A stretch of 64,000 bases of DNA from Lutimaribacter saemankumensis (GTDB lineage: Bacteria; Pseudomonadota; Alphaproteobacteria; Rhodobacterales; Rhodobacteraceae): the NCBI RefSeq assembly GCF_900100005.1, contig NZ_FNEB01000007.1:179397-243396 (forward strand), in the 5' to 3' direction. Each line of letters opens with the position of its first letter. The stretch's first letter is position 1. Positions 27,075 to 36,053 of this stretch are shown piece after piece. Made by a program: the position numbers and the translations under genes. Below the pieces are notes generated by a model. That model searched no databases. It was not told where the DNA came from and was given only the letters and a program-made list of their open reading frames with translations.

Positions 27075-27362
27075 ATGAAAACCGCATCCTTCATAATCGT
27101 ACTCGCGCTTGGTGCCGGGTTGGGCCTGCCGGCCTCGGCCGCGTGCTATGCCGACTACAAGGCGCGCCGCGACAACCCGCTGGAACTGCATTACGGCGTC
27201 GCGCAGATCAGCGGTGCCTGCACCAAGGCGAATGCCCAGGCCCAACTTTCACCCAGGCTTGGACAAGATGGCTGGCGTTTGCTGAACGTGCTGCAGGTGT
27301 TTGACGACTCGGGCCTTGCCAGCCGCAAGCAGGCAGCAGGCCGCTTTTTCCTGCGCTACTGA
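27075..27362 (+). CDS. small secreted hypothetical protein
   Basis: 95 residues: signal peptide MKTASFIIVLALGAGLG ending in ASAA, then a mature ~75-residue domain with two cysteines (ACYADYKARRD and SGACTKANAQAQL) and a C-terminal WRLLNVLQVFD...FFLRY strand pattern. It looks like a conserved small periplasmic protein, but I cannot name the family. The upstream in-frame extension to 26952 is rejected because it removes the N-terminal signal peptide. Only a weak ribosome binding site (GCAGGC) is seen. Confidence 0.65.
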   Translation: MKTASFIIVLALGAGLGLPASAACYADYKARRDNPLELHYGVAQISGACTKANAQAQLSPRLGQDGWRLLNVLQVFDDSGLASRKQAAGRFFLRY

Positions 27363-27510
27363 ACAGGCTTCATCTATTAACTGCAGAACGTGTCAGCCTG
27401 CGCTCCGTGCAGAGTTGCCATATCGCCCTTTGACGCTCATGCTGAAGGCGTTCGCCAGGCGTCAATCGCATACGCCATGCCTGGTTTCGCCAAGAGCGGG
27501 AGATTGTAGA

Positions 27511-27882
27511 ATGGGATTTCAGGACGCAGTAAGAAAATGTCTTTCCAACTATGCCACCTTCGAAGGACGCGCCGCGCGGTCCGAGTTCTGGTGGTTCACC
27601 TTGTTCCTTTTCCTTGGAAATGCGGTGTTCAGTATTCTGGACCGGATACTGTTCGGGGGTGTGGCACACGGGCAGGAGATTTCGGTGCTGGGTGCGCTGT
27701 TTTCGCTCGCCGTTCTATTGCCGACCATTGCCGTGGGCGTTCGTCGTTTGCATGACCTGGATAGAACCGGCTGGTGGTATCTGCTGGTTCTGATCCCGTT
27801 GATCGGTGGCCTGATACTGCTTTTCTTTTTCATTCAGAAAGGCACGAGCGGCACAAACCGGTTCGGGCCAGATCCGCTTTGA
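27511..27882 (+). CDS. DUF805 inner-membrane protein
   Basis: 123 residues with the DUF805 signature: NYATFEGRAARSEFWWFTLF near the N terminus, then membrane spans and VGVRRLHDLDRTGWWYLL leading into the last span and a short SGTNRFGPDP tail. About four hydrophobic segments are visible. Function is unknown; relatives include E. coli YhaH/YhaI. Stand-alone, convergent with the LacI regulator gene 25 bp away. Confidence 0.9.
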   Translation: MGFQDAVRKCLSNYATFEGRAARSEFWWFTLFLFLGNAVFSILDRILFGGVAHGQEISVLGALFSLAVLLPTIAVGVRRLHDLDRTGWWYLLVLIPLIGGLILLFFFIQKGTSGTNRFGPDPL

Positions 27883-27907
27883 CAAGCGGCGTTACGCTGT
27901 GGCCGCT

Positions 27908-28933
27908 TTACGGCATGCGCAGCGTATCGCCTCGGTCGATCGTGGGGGCGAGGGTGACAAGCGTTTCGATGTCCTGCGCCGGTTCCGACGTGCGTGCGAC
28001 GATGATTTCGGCCGCGCGCCGCCCGATCTCGGCACGGCAGGCATCCATTGTCGCCAAGCGGCGCGGCAGCCCCTGCAACAGTTCGACACCGTTGAAACCC
28101 GCAAGTCCGATCTGGCCGGGAATGTCATACCCCTGTTCAAGCAGCCAAAGCAGGCCGCCCGCGCCGATCAGATCGTTCGAGTAATACAGAAAATCCAGGT
28201 CCGGCGTTCGCGCCATCATCGCCGATGTCAGCTCGCGCCCCTTGGACAGGGCCGACCCGCCGGAATAGAACTCCTGGTCGGCCATTTCGATCCCGGCCTT
28301 GGCCAGTGCCTGGGTGAACCCTTCGAACCGTTTGCGTGCCCGGTGATCCAGCGCCATCTTGGTTCCCATGAACCCGATACGGCGATACCCGGCCTTGATG
28401 ATCGCGTCGGCCATTTCCCTTCCGGCGCGGCGGTGGCTGATGCCCACCATCGCATCCACCGGCGTGCCGTCGGTATCCATGATTTCGACGACCGGAATGC
28501 CGCTGGCCCGCAACATGGCGCGGCTGGCATCCGAATGTTCAAGCCCTGCGATGATGATGCCCGACGGACGCCAGGACAGCATCTCGTAGAGCACCTTCTC
28601 TTCTTTCTCGGGCAGGTAGTCGGTGATGCCGACCACCGGCTGCAAGGGCGTGTCTTCCAATACGCTGTTGATGCCTGTCATGACTTCAGGAAAAACCATG
28701 TTCGACATTGAAGGGATGATCACCGCCACAAGGTTCACGCGCTGGCTGGCAAGCGATCCGGCAATTCGGTTGGGCACGTACCCCAGCGCCTTTGCCGCCT
28801 TGAGAACCTTTTCACGCGTTGCCGCGCTGACGTCGCCGCGGTTGCGCAGGACGCGGCTGACTGTCATCTCGGATACGCCGGACGCCTCGGAGACATCGCG
28901 CAGGGTCAGGGGGCGGTTGAGCGGTCGCGACAA
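27908..28933 (-). CDS. LacI family transcriptional regulator
   Basis: A 341-residue repressor. The N-terminal LacI helix-turn-helix and hinge are complete (LRDVSEASGVSEMTVSRVLR, then LGYVPNRIAGSLASQR). A periplasmic-binding-like effector domain follows, ending with DIPGQIGLAGFNGVEL. The effector domain resembles GntR-type gluconate repressors by eye, but no sugar operon is adjacent, so the regulon is unknown. It is divergent to tRNA-Arg. Confidence 0.9.
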   Translation of the reverse strand: MSRPLNRPLTLRDVSEASGVSEMTVSRVLRNRGDVSAATREKVLKAAKALGYVPNRIAGSLASQRVNLVAVIIPSMSNMVFPEVMTGINSVLEDTPLQPVVGITDYLPEKEEKVLYEMLSWRPSGIIIAGLEHSDASRAMLRASGIPVVEIMDTDGTPVDAMVGISHRRAGREMADAIIKAGYRRIGFMGTKMALDHRARKRFEGFTQALAKAGIEMADQEFYSGGSALSKGRELTSAMMARTPDLDFLYYSNDLIGAGGLLWLLEQGYDIPGQIGLAGFNGVELLQGLPRRLATMDACRAEIGRRAAEIIVARTSEPAQDIETLVTLAPTIDRGDTLRMP

Positions 28934-29024
28934 TTCGGGATGTTCCTGTGGTTGGAATGCCCAAGTGTTAGCGCGAACCTTGTGTCTTGTTCAAGCATCG
29001 GTGCGGCGATAGAACGGCGACTGT

Positions 29025-29101
29025 GGCCCCGTGGCTCAACTGGATAGAGCAGCCCCCTCCTAAGGGGCAGGTTGCAGGTTCGAATCCTGCCGGGGTCACC
29101 A
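29025..29101 (+). tRNA. tRNA-Arg (CCT)
   Basis: 77 nt including encoded CCA. Acceptor GGCCCCG/CGGGGTC (one G-T pair), D-arm GCTC/GAGC, anticodon stem GCCCC/GGGGC with loop CTCCTAA (anticodon CCT), T-arm GCAGG/CCTGC with TTCGAAT. Confidence 0.97.
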
Positions 29102-29335
29102 CCGTTCCGAAAACCGCTTGCCCAACCGCGATGCCAACCCATCTTTAGCGGCGGCTTCAAGGGTGGGACTGCGTGTTTGCCCCTGCGGTCTGCTATCGGG
29201 GTGCGTGGCCTGGCATGGTTGGCATATGGGTTGAAATTCGCACCGAATTGGGCGACCCGGTGCTCCGTAACGGGAAAACGACCTTTGACGTCGATATCTG
29301 TGCCTCCACGGCTTGGAACTGGAAAGAACAAACAA

Positions 29336-29824
29336 ATGAAAACGGAATTCCTGCAAGGCATGGCAAAGGCGGCACAGTCGGTCTGTGTGGTGACGACGGA
29401 CGGGATCGGTGGAAAATCGGGGGTCACAGTTTCGGCAATGACATCGGTTTCGGTCGACACCCCCACGCCATCGCTTCTGGTTTGCATCCATGGCGATTCA
29501 TCGGCATGCGACCGCATCCGCACCAACCGTGCCTTCTGTGCGAACCTGCTGGCCGAGGATCAGGCCGAGATTTCCGACGTGTTCGCCGGCCGCACGGGCC
29601 TGTCGGGCGAGGAGAAGTTTGCAACAGGGCATTGGCATTCCGGCGAAACCGGTTGCCCGATGCTGGATGATCCCATTGCGGCCTTCGACTGCAGGCTGGT
29701 GCATGACATTCTTGTCGGGTCGCATCGTGTGTTCGTGGGTGAGGTCGCCGCCGTGCGACTTGTGCGTGACGAACGCCCGCTGATTTATTTCGACAGGGGC
29801 TATGCCCGTCCGGCGCGTTCCTGA
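29336..29824 (+). CDS. flavin reductase family protein
   Basis: 162 residues with the split-barrel FMN-binding fold: SVCVVTTDG near residue 15, GVTVSAMTSVSVDTPTPSLLVCI near 29-51 and FCANLLAEDQ near 67-76. It ends with the conserved GSHRVFVGEV. Members reduce free FMN or FAD with NAD(P)H for a partner monooxygenase; no partner is encoded nearby. Codons upstream in the same frame run into the tRNA-Arg gene and are excluded. Confidence 0.87.
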   Translation: MKTEFLQGMAKAAQSVCVVTTDGIGGKSGVTVSAMTSVSVDTPTPSLLVCIHGDSSACDRIRTNRAFCANLLAEDQAEISDVFAGRTGLSGEEKFATGHWHSGETGCPMLDDPIAAFDCRLVHDILVGSHRVFVGEVAAVRLVRDERPLIYFDRGYARPARS

Positions 29825-29942
29825 CCCAGGCGGAATGCCCGTTTCGCCGGGCATGTGCGAATTTGATCAGATTCCTCTGGCCCCGGCGGCGGCAATCCGT
29901 AAGGATGTGGCCCAAATCGCCATGTCATAAGGGAGTCGTGCC

Positions 29943-31328
29943 ATGACCACGCCGCTTTCGAACTCGCTGCATATCGCCGATATCAGCACCACGTTGCACC
30001 CCTACACCGATGCCAGGAAGCATGAAAAACAGGGGCCTATCGTTATCGACCGGGGCGAGGGCATCCATGTCTACGACTCGAACGGCAAGAAGTATATCGA
30101 GGCGCTTTCGGGTCTGTGGTCGGTCGCCGTCGGATTTAACGAGCAGCGCCTTTGCGATGCCGCGATGGCGCAGATGCAAAAGCTGCCCTACTACCACACG
30201 TTCGCCCACAAATCGCACGAGCCGTCGATCAGGCTGGCCGAAAAGCTGGTCGAGATGACGCCCGAACACCTGACACGGGTCTTCTATACCTCGTCGGGTT
30301 CCGAGGCGAACGACACCGTGGTCAAGATGGTCTGGTTCTACAACAACGCGCTGGGCCGTCCCGAAAAGAAAAAGTTCCTTGCGCGTGAAAAGGCATATCA
30401 CGGGATCACCGTTGCCTCGGGCAGCCTGACGGGCCTGCCCTATAACCACAAGCATTTCGACCTGCCGGCAATCCCTGTCGTGCACCTCACCTGTCCGCAT
30501 TTCTATCGCTTTGGCCAGGATGGAGAAACCGAGGCGGAATTCACCCAGCGCCTGCTGGCCGAGGCCGAGGAAACCATCCTGCGCGAAGGCCCGGAAACCA
30601 TTGCCGCCTTCATCGGCGAGCCAGTCATGGGCGCGGGTGGCGTCATGGTTCCGCCCGAGGGCTACTGGCCGGGGATCGAGGCGCTGTGTCGCAAGTACGA
30701 TATCCTTTTGGTGTCGGACGAGGTGATCAACGGCTTTGGCCGTCTGGGCACCACGTTCGGCTGCGAGAAAATGGGCTTCAAGCCGGATATTCTCGTGACC
30801 TCCAAGCAGCTCACATCGTCCTACATGCCGCTGGCCGCGATCGTGTTCTCCGAGGCCGTCTATGACGTGATCGCGGACAACACCCACGCAATCGGCACTT
30901 TCGGCCATGGCTACACGGCCACGGGTCACCCGGTGGCCACGGCGGTGGGTCTGGAAAACCTCAAGATCATCGAAGAGCGCGATCTGATCGGCAATGCCGC
31001 GCGCCTGTCCGGTCCGTTCCAGGAAGGGTTGCGCAAATACGCCGATCACCCCCTGGTCGGCGAGGTGCGCGGAACCGGCCTGATCGCCGCGCTGGAAATG
31101 GTGGCCGACAAGGAAACGAAGCGCCCCTTCGACCCGGTTGGCAAGCTTGGCGGCAAGGCGTTCGAGATCGGCCACGAAGAGGGGCTGATCTGCCGCAACC
31201 TCGGCGACACGCTGGCCCTGTGCCCGCCGTTGATCATCACCGAAGACGATGCCGCCGAAATCGTCCGCATCATGGGCGTGATCCTTGACCGCACCCTGGA
31301 GTTCGCCAAGTCCGAAGGCATGGTCTGA
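29943..31328 (+). CDS. class III (omega) aminotransferase
   Basis: A 461-residue PLP enzyme of the omega-amino-acid/diamine:pyruvate transaminase group. FYTSSGSEANDTVVKM near residues 114-129 binds the cofactor phosphate, AYHGIT is the stacking segment, SDEVINGFGR near 258-267 holds the pyridine-N Asp, and the Schiff-base Lys is in TSKQLTSSYMP near 287. The strong match in layout is to aminotransferases acting on beta-alanine, putrescine or taurine-like amines; the donor cannot be fixed. A monocistronic gene with an upstream 118-bp gap. Confidence 0.9.
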   Translation: MTTPLSNSLHIADISTTLHPYTDARKHEKQGPIVIDRGEGIHVYDSNGKKYIEALSGLWSVAVGFNEQRLCDAAMAQMQKLPYYHTFAHKSHEPSIRLAEKLVEMTPEHLTRVFYTSSGSEANDTVVKMVWFYNNALGRPEKKKFLAREKAYHGITVASGSLTGLPYNHKHFDLPAIPVVHLTCPHFYRFGQDGETEAEFTQRLLAEAEETILREGPETIAAFIGEPVMGAGGVMVPPEGYWPGIEALCRKYDILLVSDEVINGFGRLGTTFGCEKMGFKPDILVTSKQLTSSYMPLAAIVFSEAVYDVIADNTHAIGTFGHGYTATGHPVATAVGLENLKIIEERDLIGNAARLSGPFQEGLRKYADHPLVGEVRGTGLIAALEMVADKETKRPFDPVGKLGGKAFEIGHEEGLICRNLGDTLALCPPLIITEDDAAEIVRIMGVILDRTLEFAKSEGMV

Positions 31329-31334
31329 TCGATC

Positions 31335-31362
31335 AGGCCGGGCGGGTCCGCCTGCCCGGCCT
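31335..31362. terminator. strong hairpin between convergent genes
   Basis: A 12-bp stem AGGCCGGGCGGG/CGCCTGCCCGGCCT with a TCCG loop and one G-T pair. It begins 7 bp after the aminotransferase stop and overlaps the stop of the convergent hydrolase gene. It lacks a T-run, so it may block or stabilise 3' ends rather than terminate intrinsically. Confidence 0.5.
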
Positions 31363-33364
31363 ATTGCAGCAGCAACCAGCGTGTTGTTCGCAGGCGCGAC
31401 AGCTCGATGATGTGGACGCCATCCTTTATGCGATGCGCGCCGGCGTCGGCCAAGGGTGCGCCGCTCCCGTCGGTAAGCCGCAAGTCTTTCGGGGCCCGTA
31501 TCCGTAGCTGCCCTTGCATCGGTTCCACGCGATAGCCAAGCGCTTTGTCCTCAAGCGGGATGGCGCGCCCCGTGAGCGAAATCATTATCCGTGTCGATTC
31601 AGCGATGGCGTGCCCATCCAGGCTTTGCACCGCAATCGCCGCCATGGGCATATCGCTTTCCAGAGAAATCGACGACAGGTCGATGCGCCCGCCTGCCAAT
31701 GTCCCGGCAGCAAGCTGGCTGTTGGGTGAATCCACCGTGTAAAGCCCGCGCCGGAAATCGCGCCGGATTTGCCCCGTGTCAGACATGATATGGCCGGTCC
31801 CCTGGTCCAGGAAAGTCGCGTCCGGATCGGTGACGGGAATGGCCGCGCGGTCCGCCTTGAGGGCAGACAGCCAGGCAAGTTCGGGCGTGGCGGGCAGTTC
31901 GACGACCAGCCGGCTCTGCTCTGCTATCGTGCGCAGGGCGGCAGCGGTTTTCGGTCGAATGCCCTGACCGAAGAACTGCGAAGGCGTCAGGCGCAGCGCG
32001 TATGTGGCTTGCGCGGGGCGCACATGACCCTGCCGGAAAAGCAGCGCCGATGCTGGCAGCATCGCGACAACCGCCGGATCGTAGGCCACCGACCATGGCC
32101 CGTGGGCAGTCGGCCCGTTCAGGGGCCTTTGCGAATACCCATATATCATAGGGGCATCCCAGCCTTGAAACGCCGCGCTTGCCGCCATTCGCACCGGCCC
32201 CGCAAAGCGGTCCTCGGAAGGGTAGCGGGTGATGTTCCATTCAGAGATGCTCAACGGTTTGCCGGCGACCTGCGCCGCCGCCGCCCAGTCGATGAAGCTG
32301 GCCGCCTCGCGCGGGTTTTGCCGCAACTCCCCCGGGACACCGTATGCGTGCACGTCGATGATCGACCCAAGCGTCAATGATGGTAGCGCCGCAACCGAGT
32401 TGCCGCCCCATGTGTTCGTCGTCGCGATCAGCCCGTCAAACCCGGTCGCCCGGATATCGGCGATCATCGGTTCGAAAAACCGTTTCTCCAGATCGTTTAG
32501 GAAAATCTTGGATGGACCGAACTCCCACGCCTTCCAGGTTTTCCGCGCGGGCAGGTCGTGGTCCGCTGCGAAATCTCGGGCAAGCGCCATGTAGGCGGCC
32601 GAATGCGCGGGCACGCCCTTGTTCGGCAGTAGGGCATTCCCGAAATGATGGGTGACGTCGTTTTCGTTTGTGATCAGCACGGCAAGTATCGCGGGATCGT
32701 CGGCATAGCGCATCCCGGTATGCGGGTTTACATGCTCCAGATACGCGCGCTGAAATTCGGCCATGCGCTGCCGGATCGTATCGGATACATAGTTGAAGCC
32801 GCGAATATCGGCCTCGCCCTTGGCGATCTCTTCGAAATCGGCGATCCCATCGAGCGCGGTCATTTCGCGGCCAACATGCAAATCCAGCCAGACATATATC
32901 CCCTCGGCCTTCAGTGCGGCGACCCAAAGGTCCAGATTGGCCATCGCGCCCTGATCGATTTGCGTCGTCGCGGGGGCCTTGTCGCCAAAGATGTTCGGCC
33001 GGACCCAGCGCGAATCGTGATGATGCACCCGCACCAGGTTGAACCCTAGCGCCGCAAGGCGCCGGGCATGGCGCCTGATGTTGTCCGGTCTGGTCCGAAA
33101 CAATGCATAGGCCTGCAGGTTGGCCCCCCAGAAGACCGCCCTGCTGCCGTCCTCAAAGAAAAGGTCCGGCCCGACCGCCCGCACCCGCCCCCTGCTGCCC
33201 GCGGGGACGTGGTTGAGAAAGCTCAGATCGGGGTTGGAAGGGTCATCGGCCAATGCGTCCGTGGGCCAAGCATCGGAGTGCTGATCGCTTTGCGCGAAAG
33301 CGGAATTGACGAGCGCCGCAACCGTCAGTGCAAAAGCAAGGAGTTTGAGGCAAAAGCGCAGCAC
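31361..33364 (-). CDS. secreted clan GH-A glycoside hydrolase-like protein
   Basis: 667 residues: signal peptide (MLRFCLKLLAFALTVAALVNSAFA-Q), then a TIM-barrel domain. FWGANLQAYALF and LGFNLVRVHHHD mark the first barrel strands. VLITNEND near residue 233 gives the Asn-Glu acid/base pair, and LSISEWNITR near 372 gives the nucleophile Glu, as in GH5-like clan GH-A enzymes. A C-terminal ~200-residue beta-rich domain follows. The target polysaccharide is unknown. It lies beside the Hint-domain protein gene on the same strand, so both may concern exopolysaccharide or surface material. Confidence 0.8.
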   Translation of the reverse strand: MLRFCLKLLAFALTVAALVNSAFAQSDQHSDAWPTDALADDPSNPDLSFLNHVPAGSRGRVRAVGPDLFFEDGSRAVFWGANLQAYALFRTRPDNIRRHARRLAALGFNLVRVHHHDSRWVRPNIFGDKAPATTQIDQGAMANLDLWVAALKAEGIYVWLDLHVGREMTALDGIADFEEIAKGEADIRGFNYVSDTIRQRMAEFQRAYLEHVNPHTGMRYADDPAILAVLITNENDVTHHFGNALLPNKGVPAHSAAYMALARDFAADHDLPARKTWKAWEFGPSKIFLNDLEKRFFEPMIADIRATGFDGLIATTNTWGGNSVAALPSLTLGSIIDVHAYGVPGELRQNPREAASFIDWAAAAQVAGKPLSISEWNITRYPSEDRFAGPVRMAASAAFQGWDAPMIYGYSQRPLNGPTAHGPWSVAYDPAVVAMLPASALLFRQGHVRPAQATYALRLTPSQFFGQGIRPKTAAALRTIAEQSRLVVELPATPELAWLSALKADRAAIPVTDPDATFLDQGTGHIMSDTGQIRRDFRRGLYTVDSPNSQLAAGTLAGGRIDLSSISLESDMPMAAIAVQSLDGHAIAESTRIMISLTGRAIPLEDKALGYRVEPMQGQLRIRAPKDLRLTDGSGAPLADAGAHRIKDGVHIIELSRLRTTRWLLLQ

Positions 33365-33497
33365 TGTTGCGGTACCTTTCGGAAACTGCAGGACAGGCCG
33401 TCTGAAAGACGGGACACCTGAAGAAGCATCCCCAGCTAAACATCAAAACGGAATCCGCGCAAAGGCGCGTTGCGTATCCCGGCGCAAAGCAGGTTTG

Positions 33498-34622
33498 CTA
33501 CGCCCTGAGCGCGGACCGACTCCGTTCTTCCTGGAGCTGTTTTCCCGACTTTCGAATCCGCTCCAAAAGGCGTTTCGCCTTCTTCCTTTCGGCAATCGGT
33601 CGACAAGGTGTGCGCGCCTTGTTCGAAAGCGGATCGCCCAGTGCAGGAAAGAAATCACCGGACGCGAGCGTCCCCTTCGCCTCATCCCCTAGCAACAGCG
33701 ACTCGACCAGTGCCCCGTCCGCTTCGATGATCTCATGTCTTTCGAACAAGATATGCACATAGTGGACCGCGTTTGCCTCGAATTGTTCGATGCCATCGAA
33801 GCTCACCAGTTTCTTGGCCGCGACAAGCACCTCGGTGCTTCCGTAAATGCGTTGGGCGATTGGCGAAGCGATCAAGATCCTGTGCTGGGGCGAAAGCATG
33901 GTGGACCGCCGGGGAACACCCTCTGCGAGTGACGAAGGGCCCAGACGAATGGGCCCATGGCGCGGGTTGCGCGCCAGCTCGGCAGCCGACAATTCGCGTT
34001 TGCCGACCCAAATGATCGGCTGATGCCCGTGGTCGAGGGTCCAAACAAGATCGCCAACCTGCAGATCCATGGCACGTCTGCTGCCTTTGGGTGTGCGGAC
34101 ATGGCATCCGCCCGTCAGGCAAAGAACCGAATCGCCATAGGAAATGGGATCGTAGGTAAGCGTGCCGTAGATGTTCCACTGATAGCTGTTTCCCGCGCCC
34201 GGCACGGTATTGTCCAGGGTGTTGATTGAAGTCGCGCCAGCCGCTGCCCCCTCTGTCGCCGTGATGGGGGCAATGCCCCTATCCGCTGAATAGAAATCGA
34301 TGACGGTACTTGTCGCCGTGTTTGTAAGGGCAACCCCCGAAGCTTCGTTGATATCGCTCACACCGGCCCTGACACCCAATGGGATGACATAAACCGTATA
34401 TCCGGGGTTCTGGGGATCGGGCGTCCCGCTGAGGGACGACAAAGTGACCTCGCCAGTGCCGTTTGTGGGGCCGCCTGAGGTTGTGTGCAGGGTTCCATCG
34501 TCCGCATATGCGCTTAGTGTGAAATCAGCCGGGTCTTCGCCCGGGCCGAGCACGATCTCGACATATTCCCCGCCGGCAACCCCGTTTGGACCTACGAAAT
34601 TTATCTCCGAAATGAATGCCAT
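33498..34622 (-). CDS. Hint-domain protein with an LTD-like N-terminal domain
   Basis: 374 residues. Residues 1-130 start ISEINFVGPNG...GEYVEIVLGP, which resembles a lamin-tail-like (LTD) beta domain. A Hint (Hedgehog/intein) domain starts at about 168 with CLTGGCHVRTPKG and VGDLVWTLDHG, and reaches the SPQHRILI block near 246. The first Cys of Hint is intact, so self-cleavage or cyclising chemistry is possible. The C terminus is Arg/Lys-rich. No N-terminal signal peptide is seen, suggesting type I or another export route if it is secreted. Such proteins are frequent in Roseobacters; the role is unknown. Confidence 0.82.
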   Translation of the reverse strand: MAFISEINFVGPNGVAGGEYVEIVLGPGEDPADFTLSAYADDGTLHTTSGGPTNGTGEVTLSSLSGTPDPQNPGYTVYVIPLGVRAGVSDINEASGVALTNTATSTVIDFYSADRGIAPITATEGAAAGATSINTLDNTVPGAGNSYQWNIYGTLTYDPISYGDSVLCLTGGCHVRTPKGSRRAMDLQVGDLVWTLDHGHQPIIWVGKRELSAAELARNPRHGPIRLGPSSLAEGVPRRSTMLSPQHRILIASPIAQRIYGSTEVLVAAKKLVSFDGIEQFEANAVHYVHILFERHEIIEADGALVESLLLGDEAKGTLASGDFFPALGDPLSNKARTPCRPIAERKKAKRLLERIRKSGKQLQEERSRSALRA

Positions 34623-35056
34623 GGCACCGAACTATCCCATTTAACCGTTTACTCGTTACTATCGTGATGCTGTCGGCGGTCGCGGCGTCGAAAAAAGGTT
34701 GCGCCCGCCGATACCAGATTTTCAGACATCTCGATGTCGCGGGTTTGGCACCCCGGAGTGGTATCCGTTTGGCAGGATATTGTTGCAAAAGCGTTTTTTT
34801 GGGGCCAGCGCTGCCGCGGAATCGTTTCGCAGCAAGGTCGGGCGCTGTAGCAACGCCACAGTAGCGGTCACTGGGGGCGAAACGCTGACCTTTGTGCAGC
34901 GCTACACCGAGGCCGCTGGCCGTGAAGGCATGGCCGATTCCGCCATCGAGAAACTGATCGCCCGCCCGAATGGCGAGCGCAATTCGGCAGGCCACTCGGG
35001 GAGGCTTGCCAAATCCGAAACCAACCCCAAACAGGGGAATGACAACTTGTATGAAG
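34623..35056. other. 434-bp region without a supported gene
   Basis: Lies between the start of the Hint gene and tRNA-Lys, so it probably contains the Hint-gene promoter. It includes A/T-richer stretches such as CGAAAAAAGG and GCGTTTTTTTGGGG. An open frame of ~130 codons on the plus strand (34699-35094) runs antisense into tRNA-Lys and shows no recognisable domain. I see no convincing RNA structure here. Confidence 0.5.
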
Positions 35057-35132
35057 TGGTGAGCCGTGCAGGATTCGAACCTGCGACCCACTGATTAAAA
35101 GTCAGTTGCTCTACCAACTGAGCTAACGGCCC
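35057..35132 (-). tRNA. tRNA-Lys (TTT)
   Basis: 76 nt with encoded CCA, read on the minus strand. Acceptor GGGCCGT paired with ACGGCTC (one G-T pair), anticodon stem ACTGA/TCAGT with loop CTTTTAA (anticodon TTT), T-arm GCAGG/CCTGC with TTCGAAT. Confidence 0.97.
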
Positions 35133-35238
35133 ACTAGGCGGCGTAATTAGAAAGACGCGCTTGCCGGGTCAACCCCGAAAAGCAGGTTTTTCGCGCGATC
35201 TCTGGATTCATTTCTGTACCGGGCGTATATGCCGGCCC

Positions 35239-36051
35239 ATGACTACGCGCGCTGGCCATATTCCTTTCATGAAGATGCACGGACTCGGCAACGATTTCGT
35301 GGTTCTCGACATGCGCGCGCGGCGCATCGACATGACGCCCGACCTGGCGCGGGCGATGGCCGACCGGCATCGCGGGGTCGGGTTCGACCAGCTTGCGGTG
35401 ATCGAACCCTCCGGCAGCGCGGATGCGCACCTGGTTTTCTACAATGCCGACGGCTCTTTCTCGGCGGCCTGTGGCAACGCGACCCGCTGTATCGCCCGGC
35501 ATCTCATGGATGAAACCGGGGCGACCGAACTGACCCTGACAACGGATCGCGGCACCCTGCGCGCAAAGGATGCGGGTGCGGGGCTGACTGCGGTGAATAT
35601 GGGCCATGCGATGATCCGGTGGGACGAAATTCCGCTTGCGCAGGATGTGGATACGCTGGCCCTGCCGATCGACGGGTCGCCCACCGCGACGTCCATGGGC
35701 AATCCGCACTGCACCTTTTTCGTGGACGATGCCGAGGCGGTCGATCTTCAGTCACGCGGCCCCGAGATCGAGCATCACCCGCTTTTCCCCGAACGCACGA
35801 ATGTGCAGTTCGTGCATGTGATGGCGCCCGATGTGCTGCGCATGCGCGTGTGGGAAAGGGGGACGGGCGTCACGCTTGCCTCAGGGTCGTCCTCCTGTGC
35901 CGTGGCCGTGGCCGCGCACCGTCGCGGGCTGACCGGGCCGGATGTCACGATTCACCTGGACGGTGGTGAAATCCGGGTACGCATCGCCCAGGATGGCGTC
36001 TGGATGACCGGGCCGACGGCGCATGTCTTCGACGGGGTCTGGCGGGGCTGA
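35239..36051 (+). CDS. dapF: diaminopimelate epimerase
   Basis: A 270-residue PLP-independent epimerase converting LL- to meso-diaminopimelate for lysine and peptidoglycan. The first catalytic Cys is in the motif AACGNATRC and the second in ASGSSSCAVAVAA. FMKMHGLGNDF is the usual N terminus. The start ATG 35239 puts this motif 11 residues in; the frame extends upstream to 35161 without conservation. Only 2 bp separate it from mtaB, so the two are an operon. dapA is elsewhere in the window (55 kb). Confidence 0.95.
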   Translation: MTTRAGHIPFMKMHGLGNDFVVLDMRARRIDMTPDLARAMADRHRGVGFDQLAVIEPSGSADAHLVFYNADGSFSAACGNATRCIARHLMDETGATELTLTTDRGTLRAKDAGAGLTAVNMGHAMIRWDEIPLAQDVDTLALPIDGSPTATSMGNPHCTFFVDDAEAVDLQSRGPEIEHHPLFPERTNVQFVHVMAPDVLRMRVWERGTGVTLASGSSSCAVAVAAHRRGLTGPDVTIHLDGGEIRVRIAQDGVWMTGPTAHVFDGVWRG

Positions 36052-36053
36052 TC

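Noticed and set aside
29832..29851. Hairpin ATGCCCG/CGGGCAT after the flavin reductase gene
   Set aside because: Short stem, no T-run; not called as terminator.
34699..35094. A 131-codon frame in the 434-bp gap
   Set aside because: Ends antisense in tRNA-Lys, has no domain and no convincing start.
35161..35238. Longer N terminus for dapF
   Set aside because: The 26 extra residues are not conserved in the family and lack a ribosome binding site.
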